DNA of 64,000 nucleotides from Haliotispira sp965263485 (GTDB taxonomy: Bacteria > Spirochaetota > Spirochaetia > SP-2023). Where the stretch lies: positions 620,001 through 684,000 of the forward strand of contig CBDHHO010000001.1 of assembly GCA_965263485.1 (NCBI GenBank). Direction: 5' to 3'. The notes beneath the pieces were generated by a model that was not told the DNA's origin, did no database searches, and saw only the letters and a program-made list of their open reading frames with translations. Both the position numbers and the translations under genes were made by a program. Shown here one piece after another: positions 27,044 to 36,982 of the stretch (within the stretch, counting starts at the first letter, position 1; every line of letters begins with the position of its first letter).

Positions 27044-27874
27044 ATGACCGAGAAATTGAAAGAGGTTCCCGAGGAAATTATTTACTCTCGTTATGCATCT
27101 TTTACCAAAGATCTGAACGATATGTTACAGCATCATGAAATGTGGCTGAACATGGCCTGGCAGGAAATCAGACTGCGCTACCGCCGTTCAAAGATCGGTC
27201 CATTCTGGATTACCATCAGCACCGCGTTTTTTATATTCACCTTGGGGTTTATGCGGGGGGCCTTGTCTGGCAGCTCGATACGGAGTTACCTGGCTCATAT
27301 TGCGTTTGGCTTGATCAGCTGGCAAATGATGGTGGGTATCTTGTCCGGAGCTGGAGATATTTATGTAATAAATGCACGCTATGTGACCAATCTTCGGCTC
27401 AACCTGCTGGTGCTGATCATGAAGTCGATCATGACCAGCATGTTCATTTTTGCCCACGATTTGATTATTTTTGTGTTGGTAGTTGTATTCCTGAAATTGC
27501 CGGTTAGCTGGAATCTTTTATTGATGCCGCCGGGCTTACTGCTGGTCGTTGCCAATATGTTTATGGTCTCGGTGATTTTTAGCCTGATCGGAGTGCGCTA
27601 CCGTGACTTCGCCCAGATTGTAAACAGCCTGATTCGGGTCTTATTTTTCTTGACGCCGGTCTATTGGTCCCCCGAGGAAGTTAGCGGCAAAGCTGCCTTG
27701 GTGGCAACGGTTAACCCATTTCGTTATTTTATCGATCTGATTCGCGCACCCATGCTGGGACAGCTGCCAGAGCTCAATTCCTGGCTGGTCGCTTTGGCTT
27801 TGCTGCTGATTCTGACCTGTCTGGCGGCGGTGTCCTATCGCAGCAAGAGTACGCGCGTGGCATTCTGGATATAG
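27044..27874 (+). CDS. wzm: ABC-2 type polysaccharide exporter, permease subunit
   Basis: A 276-residue inner-membrane protein with about six helices (TISTAFFIFTLGFMRGALSG, ISWQMMVGILSGAG, LLVLIMKSIMTSMFIF, LLLVVANMFMVSVIFSLIGV, LVALALLLILTCLAAV) and the cytosolic amphipathic start EIRLRYRRSKIGPFWITI typical of Wzm/KpsM/TagG. It would export an undecaprenol-linked O-polysaccharide with the ATPase encoded next. AAGGGA precedes the ATG. Its stop is 1 base before the next gene, so translation is probably coupled. Confidence 0.93.
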   Translation: MTEKLKEVPEEIIYSRYASFTKDLNDMLQHHEMWLNMAWQEIRLRYRRSKIGPFWITISTAFFIFTLGFMRGALSGSSIRSYLAHIAFGLISWQMMVGILSGAGDIYVINARYVTNLRLNLLVLIMKSIMTSMFIFAHDLIIFVLVVVFLKLPVSWNLLLMPPGLLLVVANMFMVSVIFSLIGVRYRDFAQIVNSLIRVLFFLTPVYWSPEEVSGKAALVATVNPFRYFIDLIRAPMLGQLPELNSWLVALALLLILTCLAAVSYRSKSTRVAFWI

Positions 27875-27875
27875 C

Positions 27876-28625
27876 ATGAAGATCTCAGCCAGAAAAATTG
27901 GTCTGGATTACCCCATTGTAATGCCGGAAAATCGCTCCATTAAGTTGTCGGCGGTCAAGGTTGCCACAGGTGGACTGATCCAGGTGAACAAAGGGCTCAC
28001 CATTGTGCGGGCCCTGCAGAATATCAGTTTCGATTTGAAGGAAGGAGATCGACTGGGTTTGATCGGGCACAACGGTGCGGGAAAATCAACCCTGCTCAAG
28101 GTGCTTGCCGGTATCTACCGGCCGAGTTCGGGGGAGCTGATGACCCAGGGGCGTATCGTTTCGACCCTGAACATCAATATTGGCATGAACCCGGAGGCAA
28201 ACGGTATCACCAATATTATCAACCATGGTCTGCTGTTCGGGCTGAGCCGAAAAGAAATCAAGGCCCGAATCAACGAGATTGCCGAGTTCACCGAACTGGG
28301 AGACTATTTGCACCTGCCGCTCCGCACCTATTCTTCGGGTATGAGTACCCGTGTGGCCTTTGCCGTAGTGACCTCAATCAATGCCGACATCCTCTTAATG
28401 GACGAGGTGATCAATACCGGGGATGCCGCTTTTATCGACAAGGCAAAGAAACGCTTGGACGGCTTTATGAACAGCTGCAAGATCTTGGTGCTGGCAACCC
28501 ATTCGATTGAAACGATGAAACGCCTCTGCAATAAAGCACTGCTATTGGAGCACGGCGAGCCCTTGGCCTTTGGTGATATCAATGAGGTCTATCAGTTGTA
28601 TCAAAAAAGAGTCGGCCTCGAGTGA
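27876..28625 (+). CDS. wzt: ABC-2 type polysaccharide exporter, ATP-binding subunit
   Basis: A 249-residue ATPase with Walker A GHNGAGKSTLL, the signature YSSGMSTRVAFAV, Walker B ADILLMDEVINTGDAAF, and H-loop LATHS. The pattern is that of Wzt/KpsT/TagH. It lacks the C-terminal carbohydrate-binding domain of long Wzt proteins, so it belongs to the short type. A glycosyltransferase gene follows, supporting a role in surface-glycan export. Confidence 0.93.
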   Translation: MKISARKIGLDYPIVMPENRSIKLSAVKVATGGLIQVNKGLTIVRALQNISFDLKEGDRLGLIGHNGAGKSTLLKVLAGIYRPSSGELMTQGRIVSTLNINIGMNPEANGITNIINHGLLFGLSRKEIKARINEIAEFTELGDYLHLPLRTYSSGMSTRVAFAVVTSINADILLMDEVINTGDAAFIDKAKKRLDGFMNSCKILVLATHSIETMKRLCNKALLLEHGEPLAFGDINEVYQLYQKRVGLE

Positions 28626-28705
28626 AAGTTGCTTCTCAAACCGTATGGTTCAGAGGTGCCCATATGGTAATGGCCATTTAAGCATGAGGATTATTGGAGG
28701 GACGA

Positions 28706-29282
28706 ATGTCTGATAAGCCTAAAGTCAGCGTAATTATTCCTGTATATAATACCCAAAAATATCTGGAAATATGTTTAGATTCAGTTATAAATCAAACTTA
28801 TAATAATTTAGAAATAATTATTATTAATGATGCGTCACCAGACGACTCACAGATATTAATTAATAATTACGCTAAGAAAGACCCAAGGATCGTTACACTT
28901 GTTCATTCCCAAAATAATGGCCTCTATCAGACAAGGATTTCTGGAATTATGAGAGCCAATGGTACATATATAATGCATTTGGATAGCGATGATTGGTTAA
29001 GCCTTGATAGTATAAGAAGGTTGGTTCACGAAGCTACCAATACCAATGCTGATATCACTGCATTGGATCATGTGTTATATATGGAAGATTCACAAGAATA
29101 TCGCGTTGAACCTCTCAATAAAATAGAATTTGACTATTTAGAATCTCCCAGACTCCAGGAAATATTTTACGCTAATTTAGGCCTTCGATATACTTGGCAT
29201 ATTGTCTCGGGCAAGCTATACAAAGCTGCCATTTGGAAAGATAATCTGGAGTTGTTTCGGACAGATCTAAAAATAAACTTAT
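28706..29282 (+). pseudogene. GT2-HAD fusion glycosyltransferase, 5' part before the insertion
   Basis: From an ATG after GGAGGG the product begins KVSVIIPVYNTQKYLEICLD, continues with IIIINDASPDDSQ and has the nucleotide-sugar/metal motif HLDSDDW, all marks of a family 2 glycosyltransferase. The frame is cut at 29282 by an IS5 end. The other half resumes at 32614. Removing 29283-32613 plus one TTAT copy restores an uninterrupted frame (KINLWEDVIFSCLLY). The sequence is AT-rich compared with the upstream exporter genes, suggesting a separate origin. Confidence 0.88.
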
Positions 29283-30509
29283 GGGCACCTCTAAAAATCC
29301 AGCACTGGACAAATCACAATTATTCAATTACAATACAATAATATTGGAGGATCATTATGATTGAAATGACAAGTGAAATAATATATCAGGATGTAGAACG
29401 TACAAATCCTTTTATATTCGAACTTAAAAAATCTATCAATTGGGATAGAATCTCAGAGACTATTTCTCAACATATCCCTAAAAAGAAGAATAATTCTGGA
29501 AGGCCAAGATTCCCTGTCTCCCAAATGTTGCGCATTCTCATCCTTCAGGAAACCTACAACCTCTCTGATGATGCCATGGAAGTCCAAATCAATGGTAGCA
29601 TCTATTTTAAATTCTTTCTTGGCATGAGCCTGCTTGATAAATCTCCCGATTCCAAAACCATTTGGTCCTTCAAGGAAACGCTGCGCAAACTCAATCTCGA
29701 GCAAACGCTTTTTCTTGAGTTCCATAAATTTCTTGCTGAAAGAAAGATAAAACTGCACAAAGGGAATATTGTGGACGCCAGCTTTGTCAAAGTGCCTGTG
29801 CAGCGCAATACCAGAGCAGAAAACCAGCTGATCAAAAATGATGAAATCCCTCCATCATTCAAGGAAAACGAGAATAAAATGAGGCAAAAAGATACGGATG
29901 CAAGGTGGACAAAGAAAAATGGCAAAAGCCACTACGGATACAAAAATCACATTGCAACGGCGACTAACGAGCAATTTAGCTTACGAAGTAAGTGCAGCTA
30001 ATGTGCACGACTCACAGGTGCTTGCAGCTATTTTGAGGCGTCACGCAGATATATGGGGATAGTGCGTATCGAAGTGAAAAGATAACAAATGAACTACGGA
30101 GGAACTTTATTCATCACCGAAAATATCGAGATACTTCACTTACAGAGAAGCAATTAGAAAGTAACCGCCGCAAGTCAAAGACCCGGGCGAAAGTGGAGCA
30201 TATATTTGCATGGTTTCGCAATTGCATGAATAGGGATTAGAGTTGCGATGTATAGGGATAGATCGGGTAAGGTTTCGTATGGGGTTACGAAATACTGTGT
30301 ATAATATGTTAAAATATGTTTCAATTACAGCATAATAGTGGATAATTGTATCTAAAATGCTGTAAATAATGATTTTTTATGTAAATTCTAATTTTAGTAG
30401 GAATTATTGATCGTAATTAATCTGGATCCAACTATTTTTTGTGCTATTTTGTTATGATTAAGGAAGGATTTTTGATTTTACATCGCAATGCCGATTTTTA
30501 GAGGTCCCC
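29283..30509 (+). mobile_element. IS5-family element, copy 1, defective
   Basis: The left end is GGGCACCTCTAAAAATCC and the right end GATTTTTAGAGGTCCCC. The length is about 1.23 kb. It is very similar to copy 2 but carries at least four small deletions in the transposase gene. Confidence 0.92.
29357..30335 (+). pseudogene. IS5 transposase, copy 1, frameshifted
   Basis: The first 210 residues match the intact copies (GGAGGATCATT precedes the ATG; GNIVDASFVKVP holds the first catalytic Asp). Then a 7-base deletion near 29974 (CAATTTAGCTTACG versus CAGTTTATTACCGCTTACG) shifts the frame. Further short deletions follow near 30036 (before GGCGTCACGC), near 30100 and at about 30234 (AATAGGGATT). 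The catalytic second Asp and Glu regions are out of frame, so the copy cannot be active on its own. Confidence 0.92.
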
Positions 30510-30867
30510 TTGTGGATTTTAGGTAAAGATGATACAATGGGGAAATGAACGATAAGCAACTATGTGACTGTATTTGTCGATATGGATAAGAAAAAGGAAT
30601 CTGTTATTTTTGCGACAGAAGGAAGGGATTCCAGTGTTGTTGAGGAGTACAAAGACTTTATAGAAGAACATAATGGGGAAAAAGAGAATGTTGAAGAAGT
30701 AGTTTGTGATATGTCAAAGCCTTTTTTGAAAGGAATCAGAGATAATTTTCCTGAATCTTCGGTAACAGCTGATTGGTTTCATATTTGTAAGAAGTTTGTA
30801 GAAGCATTAAATACAGTGAGGAAATCTGAGAGTAAACATAAGAATTTTCCTAAGCATGCACGCAGTA

Positions 30868-31031
30868 GGGCACCTCTAAAAATTCGCTTTTGATGCTGAA
30901 TCAGCGAGATTTTGCCGACAGCGAGGAAGTGAAGCCGAAGCATACTTTGTTGTATGGTAAGGTTTTGCTGACGAAGCTATTCGGCAACAAGATCGCGATT
31001 CAGCGCGGAATTGGAATTTTTAGAGGTTCCC
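30868..31031. repeat. MITE-like repeat, type B
   Basis: The ends are GGGCACCTCTAAAAATTCGC and GGAATTTTTAGAGGTTCCC. The whole element can fold on itself: CTGAATC pairs with GATTCAG, TTGCCGA with TCGGCAA, and the tip is CATAC-TTTGTT-GTATG. The flanks (AGTA and TATA) do not match, because sequence on the right side was replaced. Confidence 0.9.
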
Positions 31032-31112
31032 TATAGAATGAAATTATCGTAACCAGGATCTACAACGAATCCTATTAAAATTACTCAGAGAATCACCTCT
31101 TAACTAGCCAAG
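31032..31112 (+). pseudogene. second copy of the unnamed transposase-like tail
   Basis: This reads NYRNQDLQRILLKLLRESPL, N, stop, then CTAGCCAAGACCC, nearly matching the minus-strand tail at 22780-22850. It lies between a MITE end and the resumed ISL3 sequence. Confidence 0.5.
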
Positions 31113-31363
31113 ACCCAAACAGATTCTGAGAGTTCGGAGTTGAAGATTTATCAATTATTCGAGAGAACTGATAAAAGATCAGGACTTGTTAGAGCCGATG
31201 GCTAAAGCGTTGGATAACTTGGAGAAACATGGGGATAAGGTGGTGGAGCGCTGGCGCTCAGGTAAGACAAGCGCCCGTCTGGAAGGGTTGAACAGTATAT
31301 TTCAAGCGGTTCGGGCTAGGGGTTACAGGAATACAGAAACATTTTTAATGATGATATACTTGA

Positions 31364-32613
31364 GGGCACCTCTAAAAATCCAACACTGGACAAATCACAA
31401 TTATTCAATTACAATACAATAATATTGGAGGATCATTATGATTGAAATGACAAGTGAAATAATATATCAGGATGTAGAACGTACAAATCCTTTTATATTC
31501 GAACTTAAAAAATCTATCGATTGGGATAGAATCTCAGAGACTATTTCTCAAAATATCCCTAAAAAGAAAAATAATTCTGGAAGGCCAAGATTCCCTGTCT
31601 CCCAAATGTTGCGCATTCTCATCCTTCAGGAAACCTACAACCTCTCTGATGATGCCATGGAGGTCCAAATCAATGGTAGCATCTATTTCAAATTCTTTCT
31701 TGACATGAGCCTGCTTGATAAATCTCCCGATTCCAAAACCATTTGGTCCTTCAAGGAAACGCTGCGCAAACTCAATCTCGAGCAAACGCTTTTTCTTGAG
31801 TTCCATAAATTTCTTGCTGAAAGAAAGATAAAACTGCACAAAGGGAATATCGTGGACGCCAGCTTTGTCAAAGTGCCTGTGCAGCGCAATACCAGAGAAG
31901 AAAACCAGCAGATCAAAAATGATGAAATCCCTCCATCATTCAAGGAAAACGAGAATAAAATGAGGCAAAAAGATACGGATGCAAGGTGGACAAAGAAAAA
32001 TAGCAAAAGCCACTATGGATACAAAAATCACATTGCAACGGCGACTAACGAGCAGTTTATTACCGCTTACGAAGTAAGTGCAGCTAATGTGCACGACTCA
32101 CAGGTGCTTGCAGCTATTTTATCCGAAGGCGTCACGCAGATATATGGGGATAGTGCGTACCGAAGTGAAAAGATAACAAATGAACTACGGAAGAAAGGTG
32201 TGAGGAACTTTATTCATCACCGAAAATATCGAGATACTTCACTTACAGAGAAGCAATTAGAAAGTAACCGCCGCAAGTCAAAGACCCGGGCGAAAGTGGA
32301 GCATATATTTGCATGGTTTCGCAATTGCATGAATAGGGGATTAGAGTTGCGATGTATAGGGATAGATCGGGTAAGGTTTCGTATGGGGTTACGAAATACT
32401 GTGTATAATATGTTAAAATATGTTTCAATTACAGCATAATAGTGGATAATTGTATCTAAAATGCTGTAAATAATGATTTTTTATGTAAATTCTAATTTTA
32501 TTAGAATTTATTGATCGTAATTAATCTGGATCCAACTATTTTTTGTGCTATTTTGTTATGATTAAGGAAGGATTTTTGATTTTACATCGCAATGCCGATT
32601 TTTAGAGGTCCCC
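31364..32613 (+). mobile_element. IS5-family element, copy 2, intact
   Basis: The left end is GGGCACCTCTAAAAATCC and the right end GATTTTTAGAGGTCCCC, with TTAT after it. The length is 1250 bp and the transposase frame is complete. It is almost identical to copy 3 at 58609-59859, so movement was recent. Confidence 0.95.
31438..32439 (+). CDS. IS5-family transposase
   Basis: A 333-residue DDE transposase. The N-terminal domain (SGRPRFPVSQMLRILILQET) precedes the catalytic core: first Asp in GNIVDASFVKVP, DARWTKKNSKSHYGYKNHIA, second Asp in YGDSAYRSE, and the RxxxK...E region TRAKVEHIFAWFRN. It begins at an ATG with GGAGGATCATT just upstream. It differs from copy 3 at two residues that I can see (Asn/His near 37 and Asp/Asn near 95). 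It is the likely source of activity for the MITE family here. Confidence 0.95.
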   Translation: MIEMTSEIIYQDVERTNPFIFELKKSIDWDRISETISQNIPKKKNNSGRPRFPVSQMLRILILQETYNLSDDAMEVQINGSIYFKFFLDMSLLDKSPDSKTIWSFKETLRKLNLEQTLFLEFHKFLAERKIKLHKGNIVDASFVKVPVQRNTREENQQIKNDEIPPSFKENENKMRQKDTDARWTKKNSKSHYGYKNHIATATNEQFITAYEVSAANVHDSQVLAAILSEGVTQIYGDSAYRSEKITNELRKKGVRNFIHHRKYRDTSLTEKQLESNRRKSKTRAKVEHIFAWFRNCMNRGLELRCIGIDRVRFRMGLRNTVYNMLKYVSITA

Positions 32614-34908
32614 TTATGGGAAGATGTTATTTTCTCTTGTTTACTCTATTCCAAAGCAGAATCCATTGCCCATATAAAATTTGATGGATATTTCTATCGT
32701 AAACATGGAGCCCGCATAATCCAAAATGTATCTAATAATTTTCAATCTGAAGCCAAGCGGTACATTCAAAATTTTCTTGTTAGAAAATTGGATAGAAGTA
32801 AATATAAATATATAAGGCGATTCTTGAAAAGAGATAATGATAATGGTTCTTTTATTCAAAGTATTGTATGGAATAAGGAGTATAGCATTGATTTAATTCA
32901 AAGGATGATAACCGATTCTAACATAGAAATAATTAGTTTTGATGTTTTTGACACATTGATCCAAAGACCTTTTTTTACTCCCAGAGATTTGTTTGTATTA
33001 TTAGAATATGAATATTTGAAATTAGAAAAATCTGGAATTAGCTTGGATTTTTCGTTGGCAAGAGAGCAAAGTGAAAGGATCGCCAGACAAAAAAGCGATG
33101 GTCAAGAAATAACATTAGATGAAATCTATGACCAATTGCGACATATTTATGGAATAGATGCAAATATTACACGTATTTTACAGGAAAAAGAAAATGAATT
33201 AGAAATAGAATTAAGTGATAAAAGAATATGTATCAGCGAAATCTATAAATTAGCATCATTCCTAAATAAAAAAATAATTATTGTATCAGATATGTACCTG
33301 CCACAGGATACCATTGAAAAAATATTGTTAAAACATGATTATATTAAATATCATATGCTGTATCTGTCGAGTACTCTGAAAAAAACTAAGTATCATGGTG
33401 ATATGTATAAATATATACTAGACGATTTGAAAGTAGATCCTGAGAAAATTTTGCATATTGGCGATAATCCCCTGGCTGATATAAAGAATTGTAATCAACA
33501 CAGAATTCAGAGTTTTTTTATTCCAAAAGCAATAGATGCTTTTTTAGGTTCCCATTATAATCTGAACCATTTTTGCTATTATAAATTTATATCACATGAG
33601 CTAAAAGAACACTTTGGAGTTAGATGTACATTGGCTATCATAGCAAATAAGATTTTTGATAATCCTTATATAACGACCTATAAAGATTCACTTTTTTCCG
33701 GGAATCCCTATTATTTAGGGTATTTCCAATTGGGAATATTGCTGTTTTATTTTTGTCGATGGCTGGCAAAAGAATCCCAGGATAATCAAATAAATACATT
33801 ATACTTCATTTCCAGAGATGGATACATGCCCCAAAAAATATACGATATGATAGCACCATATCTCCATGGAAGTGCTGAATCCAAATATTTATTTGCTTCA
33901 AGAAGTGTTATTTATAGAAGTTTTAATACAAATATAAGGAATTTTGCAAAATTACTGACACGGCATTTTTATTCGGATCATATAAGTTCATTAAATCCAG
34001 TTTATTTATCCAATCTTTTCAGTTTCTCAAAAAAAAATCAAAATAAAATACAGCGTGAAATTAAATCTTATAGTGACAAACTAACATTAATAAAAAGTGT
34101 CGAACAATTAGGGGAAAGTATTTTTTCAGAAAATATAAGGATGAATAGAATCTTCAAAGAATATTTGCAACAGGAGATTCCCAATAAAAAATCTTACTTT
34201 GTAGATGTTGGTTATGCCAGAAGATCTCATATGTTATTATTATCCATGATAGATAAACTGGAGGGTGGTTTTTTTATTCAAGAGGATACGTTCTTAACAA
34301 ACAAATATGACTATACTGTAAATATTAAGAGTTTTGCAGAAGCAAGTGTAAAAGAATATTCTGGAATACCTGCAGAGGAATTGGAATTTCTAATATCCGA
34401 TTATCAAAATGGAACAGCTGTTGATTTCTGTCGTAATAAAAATGATAAAATAGATGCCGTATGTGAAAGTCAGGATGAAAGTTTAGATGCTGATGTAGCA
34501 CTTGAGTTGACACATAGAGGCGCTATTGATTTTACCAAAGATTTCCTGAAATTTTTTGGTAACAGATTGGATGCTATAAATAGCCATAATAATTTTTCTA
34601 CTGATTTGTTGGAAAAAGCTATATTAAACTCCAGGGAAATTGATGCAGTTTATTTTAAATATTATGTATTTAATGATAATATGACTGGTTCGTTGGATGG
34701 ATATTCCAATCTTTTTAGCCGTCATCGGGGGGGGGACAATCTACCTCAGAATTACGTAAATGATCGCTGGTATCGTTTTGGGCAACTCTCGCGCAAACGA
34801 AAACTATGGGTGATTGCCAAGGTTCTGAGCAAAAAATTACGAATATATAAACTGCTGCGGCCATTGGCAAAAATAATCAGAAAGATATTACGAAGAAAGC
34901 AGGTATAG
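32614..34908 (+). pseudogene. GT2-HAD fusion, 3' part after the insertion
   Basis: The frame restored with 28706-29282 continues WEDVIFSCLLYSKAESIAHI and then a HAD-like module: IISFDVFDTLIQRPFFTPRD (Asp nucleophile DxFDT), IIVSDMYLPQDTI, and KILHIGDNPLADIKN (motif IV). A long C-terminal region of unknown fold follows. A nine-G tract at 34727-34735 lies just before a basic tail (DRWYRFGQLSRKRKLWVIAK). A start at 32788 (MDRSKYKYIRRF) is open, so the HAD part might still be made alone. Similar GT2-HAD fusions build surface glycans. Confidence 0.82.
34727..34735 (+). repeat. nine-G homopolymer inside a coding frame
   Basis: CATC followed by nine Gs and ACAAT encodes H-R-G-G-D in the GT2-HAD frame. 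A run of this length in an AT-rich gene is prone to slipped-strand change, and any gain or loss of one base would remove the C-terminal tail. Confidence 0.9.
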
Positions 34909-35016
34909 CTCTTATCTGGCCAGGTTGCCAGCCATTTTGAAAGATCCACCGCGAAATTACCGGGCTGAAAGAGGGCGAATAGAAAGTCTGAAAGGGGCTT
35001 CTGGAGTTGGCCTTCG
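34828..35016 (+). repeat. 189-bp direct repeat, copy 1 (second copy at 36902-37090)
   Basis: The stretch holds the last 27 codons of the GT2-HAD gene (basic tail KKLRIYKLLRPLAKIIRKIL), its stop, and about 110 bp beyond, ending TTGGCCTTCG. The copy 2074 bp downstream has the same content with only a few differences. The non-coding part contains HREITGLKEGE followed by a stop, which is the C-terminus of the Rpn-type gene family. Confidence 0.92.
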
Positions 35017-35278
35017 GTACACCTTGCATTTGCGCCCTTCGTGCCTCAAGGTGAAATTCTACGGCACTCAGGCGGCGCAGGCATATTGGGTAGTCCTTCG
35101 CAGGGGCCTTTACCGAAGTGAGAACCACGAAAGACACGAAAGACACGAAATTCATTTTTTCGTGTCTTTCGTGCTTTTCGTGGTTATAAAACAAAGTGGG
35201 ACTGAGGGGGGGCTCGGTAAGGCCTTTTCCGGTTGCGAAGCGCGAAGATTAGAAATTCAAGGTGTACCGAAGTACCGG
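35013..35278. repeat. second MITE-like repeat family with a large hairpin
   Basis: Inverted ends TTCGGTACACCTTG (left) and CAAGGTGTACCGAA (right) enclose 265 bp. In the centre, 35122-35188 is a hairpin built of ACGAAAGAC repeats (ACCACGAAAGACACGAAAG and complement), the origin of spurious NHEKHERHE proteins in many genomes. Related pieces with GTGTACCGAAGTACC lie at 41905-41965 and 47196-47230. It sits between two glycosyltransferase genes, next to a MITE end at 35297-35314. Confidence 0.75.
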
Positions 35279-35314
35279 GATCTAATGCCGGGGTGGCCAT
35301 TTTTAGAGGTTCCC

Positions 35315-36982
35315 ATGAGAGTTTTAATCATTACAGTATATCACAATCCCCGACACGGGGGTGGAGCAGCGACAGCCTCAAGCGCTTTGGCAGAGGCGTT
35401 AAAAAGGGCGCAATATGATGTAAAACAAATCTCAAGAGAGAGTTTCTGCCATTCTTACAAGCACAATCATTTATTTTCCCCAGAAACTACGGGTACTTTT
35501 TCTGCAAATCCATTGGGGTATCATGATATTGAAGTATTAAATGAAATTGATAAATATAATCCAGATATTGTGTTATTAGGAGCTATTGATAGAGAAATAA
35601 TATCAATATTATCTATTAACAGAATAAACAAACCAATAATTATAATATTCCATGATTTGTATTTAGTTACAGGGGGTTGTCTATTCCAATCTGATTTATT
35701 TCCTTCAGGAGAAACAGAAAGAGAATACTCAATTTATAAAAACTTTAGCTGCCGGCAGTATTTTGATGACTGTTCTGATTGTCCCTTAATTGTCCAGCCT
35801 GACCAGAAATCGATAGCGCAACTGAACTTGCTTTTGCGTCGCAAGCTCTTCGCGCATCGGAAAGATCTTACTTTTGCTTCTGTAAGCACATGGATGGAAA
35901 ATATATTGCATAAAATCCCGTATTTGGAAGAGAATGCAAAAACTCTATTATATAATATTGTGGATACAGAAATATACAGACCTTTAAAAGATAAGAAAGC
36001 TATTCGATGCAAATATAACTTGCACCACATAAAAAAAATAGGGCTTGTTATTTGTCATAATTTGAATGTAAAAGATCAGAATGATAGGAAGGGATATTTT
36101 CTTTTTGTGGAGTCTCTAAGCCAATTAAACTTAAGCCCTGCTGAAATTGAATTTTGTTCTATTGGAGCTGTCCCAACTCCGTGCTGGGAAGAACTACATG
36201 GTTTTACTATACATCATCTTAGTTATATTACGTCTAAGGAAGAAAAGTCTGATATTTTTGCAGTTGCGGATTTCTTTATATGCGCTTCATTATATGAAAA
36301 TCTACCTATGGTGTGTTTGGAAAGCTTGGCTTGCGGGACCCCAATTGTAGCCTTTGATATAGGAGGAATCTCTAGTGATATTGTTTCGCATCAAGACACT
36401 GGCTACTTGGTCAGACCATTTTCCACAGATGATTTGGCAGCAGGAATTACATGGATGGCTAATTTATCGCGAGAAGAATACGAAAAACTATCAAATAATT
36501 GTAGAATTCATGCAGAGAACCGTTTCAGCGAAAACTCGGTTATTAACCAATTCAACCAAATAGTGGAATTAACTTTAAAGCGATTTAATGATCTCTCTGT
36601 AGGTGTTAGTCAGAATTTAATTACAATAGACGAAACTATGAAACTGCTGACAACATATCTTGGGAGCAAAATAGAGGGCCTTCAGAAAGAATTGATCCAA
36701 GTACAGGAAGGGCGGGACCAAATACAGAAAGAATTGATCCAAGTACAGGAAGGGCGGGACCAGATACAGAAAGAATTGATCCAAGTACAGGAAGGGCGGG
36801 ACCAGATACAGAAAGAATTAAAACTTGTGCAAGACAATCGTTGGTACCGCTTTGGGCAACTTTCTTGCAAGCGCAAACTCTGGACAATAGCCAAAGTCTT
36901 GAGCAAAAAATTACGAATATATAAACTGCTGCGGCCATTGGCAAAAATAATCAGAAAGATATTACGAAGAAAGCAGTTATAG
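35315..36982 (+). CDS. GT4-family glycosyltransferase with a coiled-coil repeat and basic tail
   Basis: A 555-residue protein starting RVLIITVYHNPRHGGGAATA. The C-terminal Rossmann domain has the GT4 donor-site pattern: ADFFICASLYENLPMVCLES, LACGTPIVAFDIGG (E-x7-E type). A 14-residue unit IQKELIQVQEGRDQ is repeated three times near residues 455-505 (42-bp direct repeats at 36682-36808), forming a coiled coil. The last 50 residues (WYRFGQLSCKRKLWTIAKVL...) match the tail of the upstream GT2-HAD gene and probably bind membrane. The ATG directly abuts a MITE right end (TTTTTAGAGGTTCCC). It is AT-rich like its neighbour. Confidence 0.9.
   Translation: MRVLIITVYHNPRHGGGAATASSALAEALKRAQYDVKQISRESFCHSYKHNHLFSPETTGTFSANPLGYHDIEVLNEIDKYNPDIVLLGAIDREIISILSINRINKPIIIIFHDLYLVTGGCLFQSDLFPSGETEREYSIYKNFSCRQYFDDCSDCPLIVQPDQKSIAQLNLLLRRKLFAHRKDLTFASVSTWMENILHKIPYLEENAKTLLYNIVDTEIYRPLKDKKAIRCKYNLHHIKKIGLVICHNLNVKDQNDRKGYFLFVESLSQLNLSPAEIEFCSIGAVPTPCWEELHGFTIHHLSYITSKEEKSDIFAVADFFICASLYENLPMVCLESLACGTPIVAFDIGGISSDIVSHQDTGYLVRPFSTDDLAAGITWMANLSREEYEKLSNNCRIHAENRFSENSVINQFNQIVELTLKRFNDLSVGVSQNLITIDETMKLLTTYLGSKIEGLQKELIQVQEGRDQIQKELIQVQEGRDQIQKELIQVQEGRDQIQKELKLVQDNRWYRFGQLSCKRKLWTIAKVLSKKLRIYKLLRPLAKIIRKILRRKQL

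Larger units (their letters stand above)
30510..31363 (+). pseudogene. ISL3-family remnant between the IS5 copies
   Basis: The sequence starts at the point equivalent to 38610 in the other ISL3 copy, lacks that element's terminal repeat, and skips from GATAAGCAAC straight to TATGTGACTG, a 475-base internal deletion. It then reads VTVFVDMDKKKESVIFATEG and VTADWFHICKKFVEALN. At 30868 a MITE interrupts it, followed by an unrelated 100-bp scrap. From about 31140 the ISL3 tail resumes (KTSARLEGLNSIFQAVRARG) and stops at the second IS5. Confidence 0.85.
29283..32613. mobile_element. composite insertion: IS5 - ISL3 remnant - IS5
   Basis: Two IS5 copies in the same direction (29283-30509 and 31364-32613) enclose 854 bp of decayed ISL3 sequence. 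The outer borders are TTAT on the left (29279-29282) and TTAT on the right (32614-32617). The whole 3.3-kb block therefore behaves as one insertion with a 4-bp target duplication into the glycosyltransferase gene. The inner borders do not show matching duplications. Stepwise insertion followed by recombination between IS5 copies is the alternative. Confidence 0.8.

Noticed and set aside
27641..28582. Minus-strand frames opposite the ABC exporter genes
   Set aside because: They are shadows of wzm and wzt, which carry the full ABC motifs.
28648..28662. CAGAGGTGCCC as another MITE end
   Set aside because: Only about ten bases match and no arm follows, so chance is likely.
34877..35194. Minus-strand frame starting MFYNHEKHERHEK
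   Set aside because: It translates the ACGAAAGAC hairpin repeat, a known source of spurious proteins.
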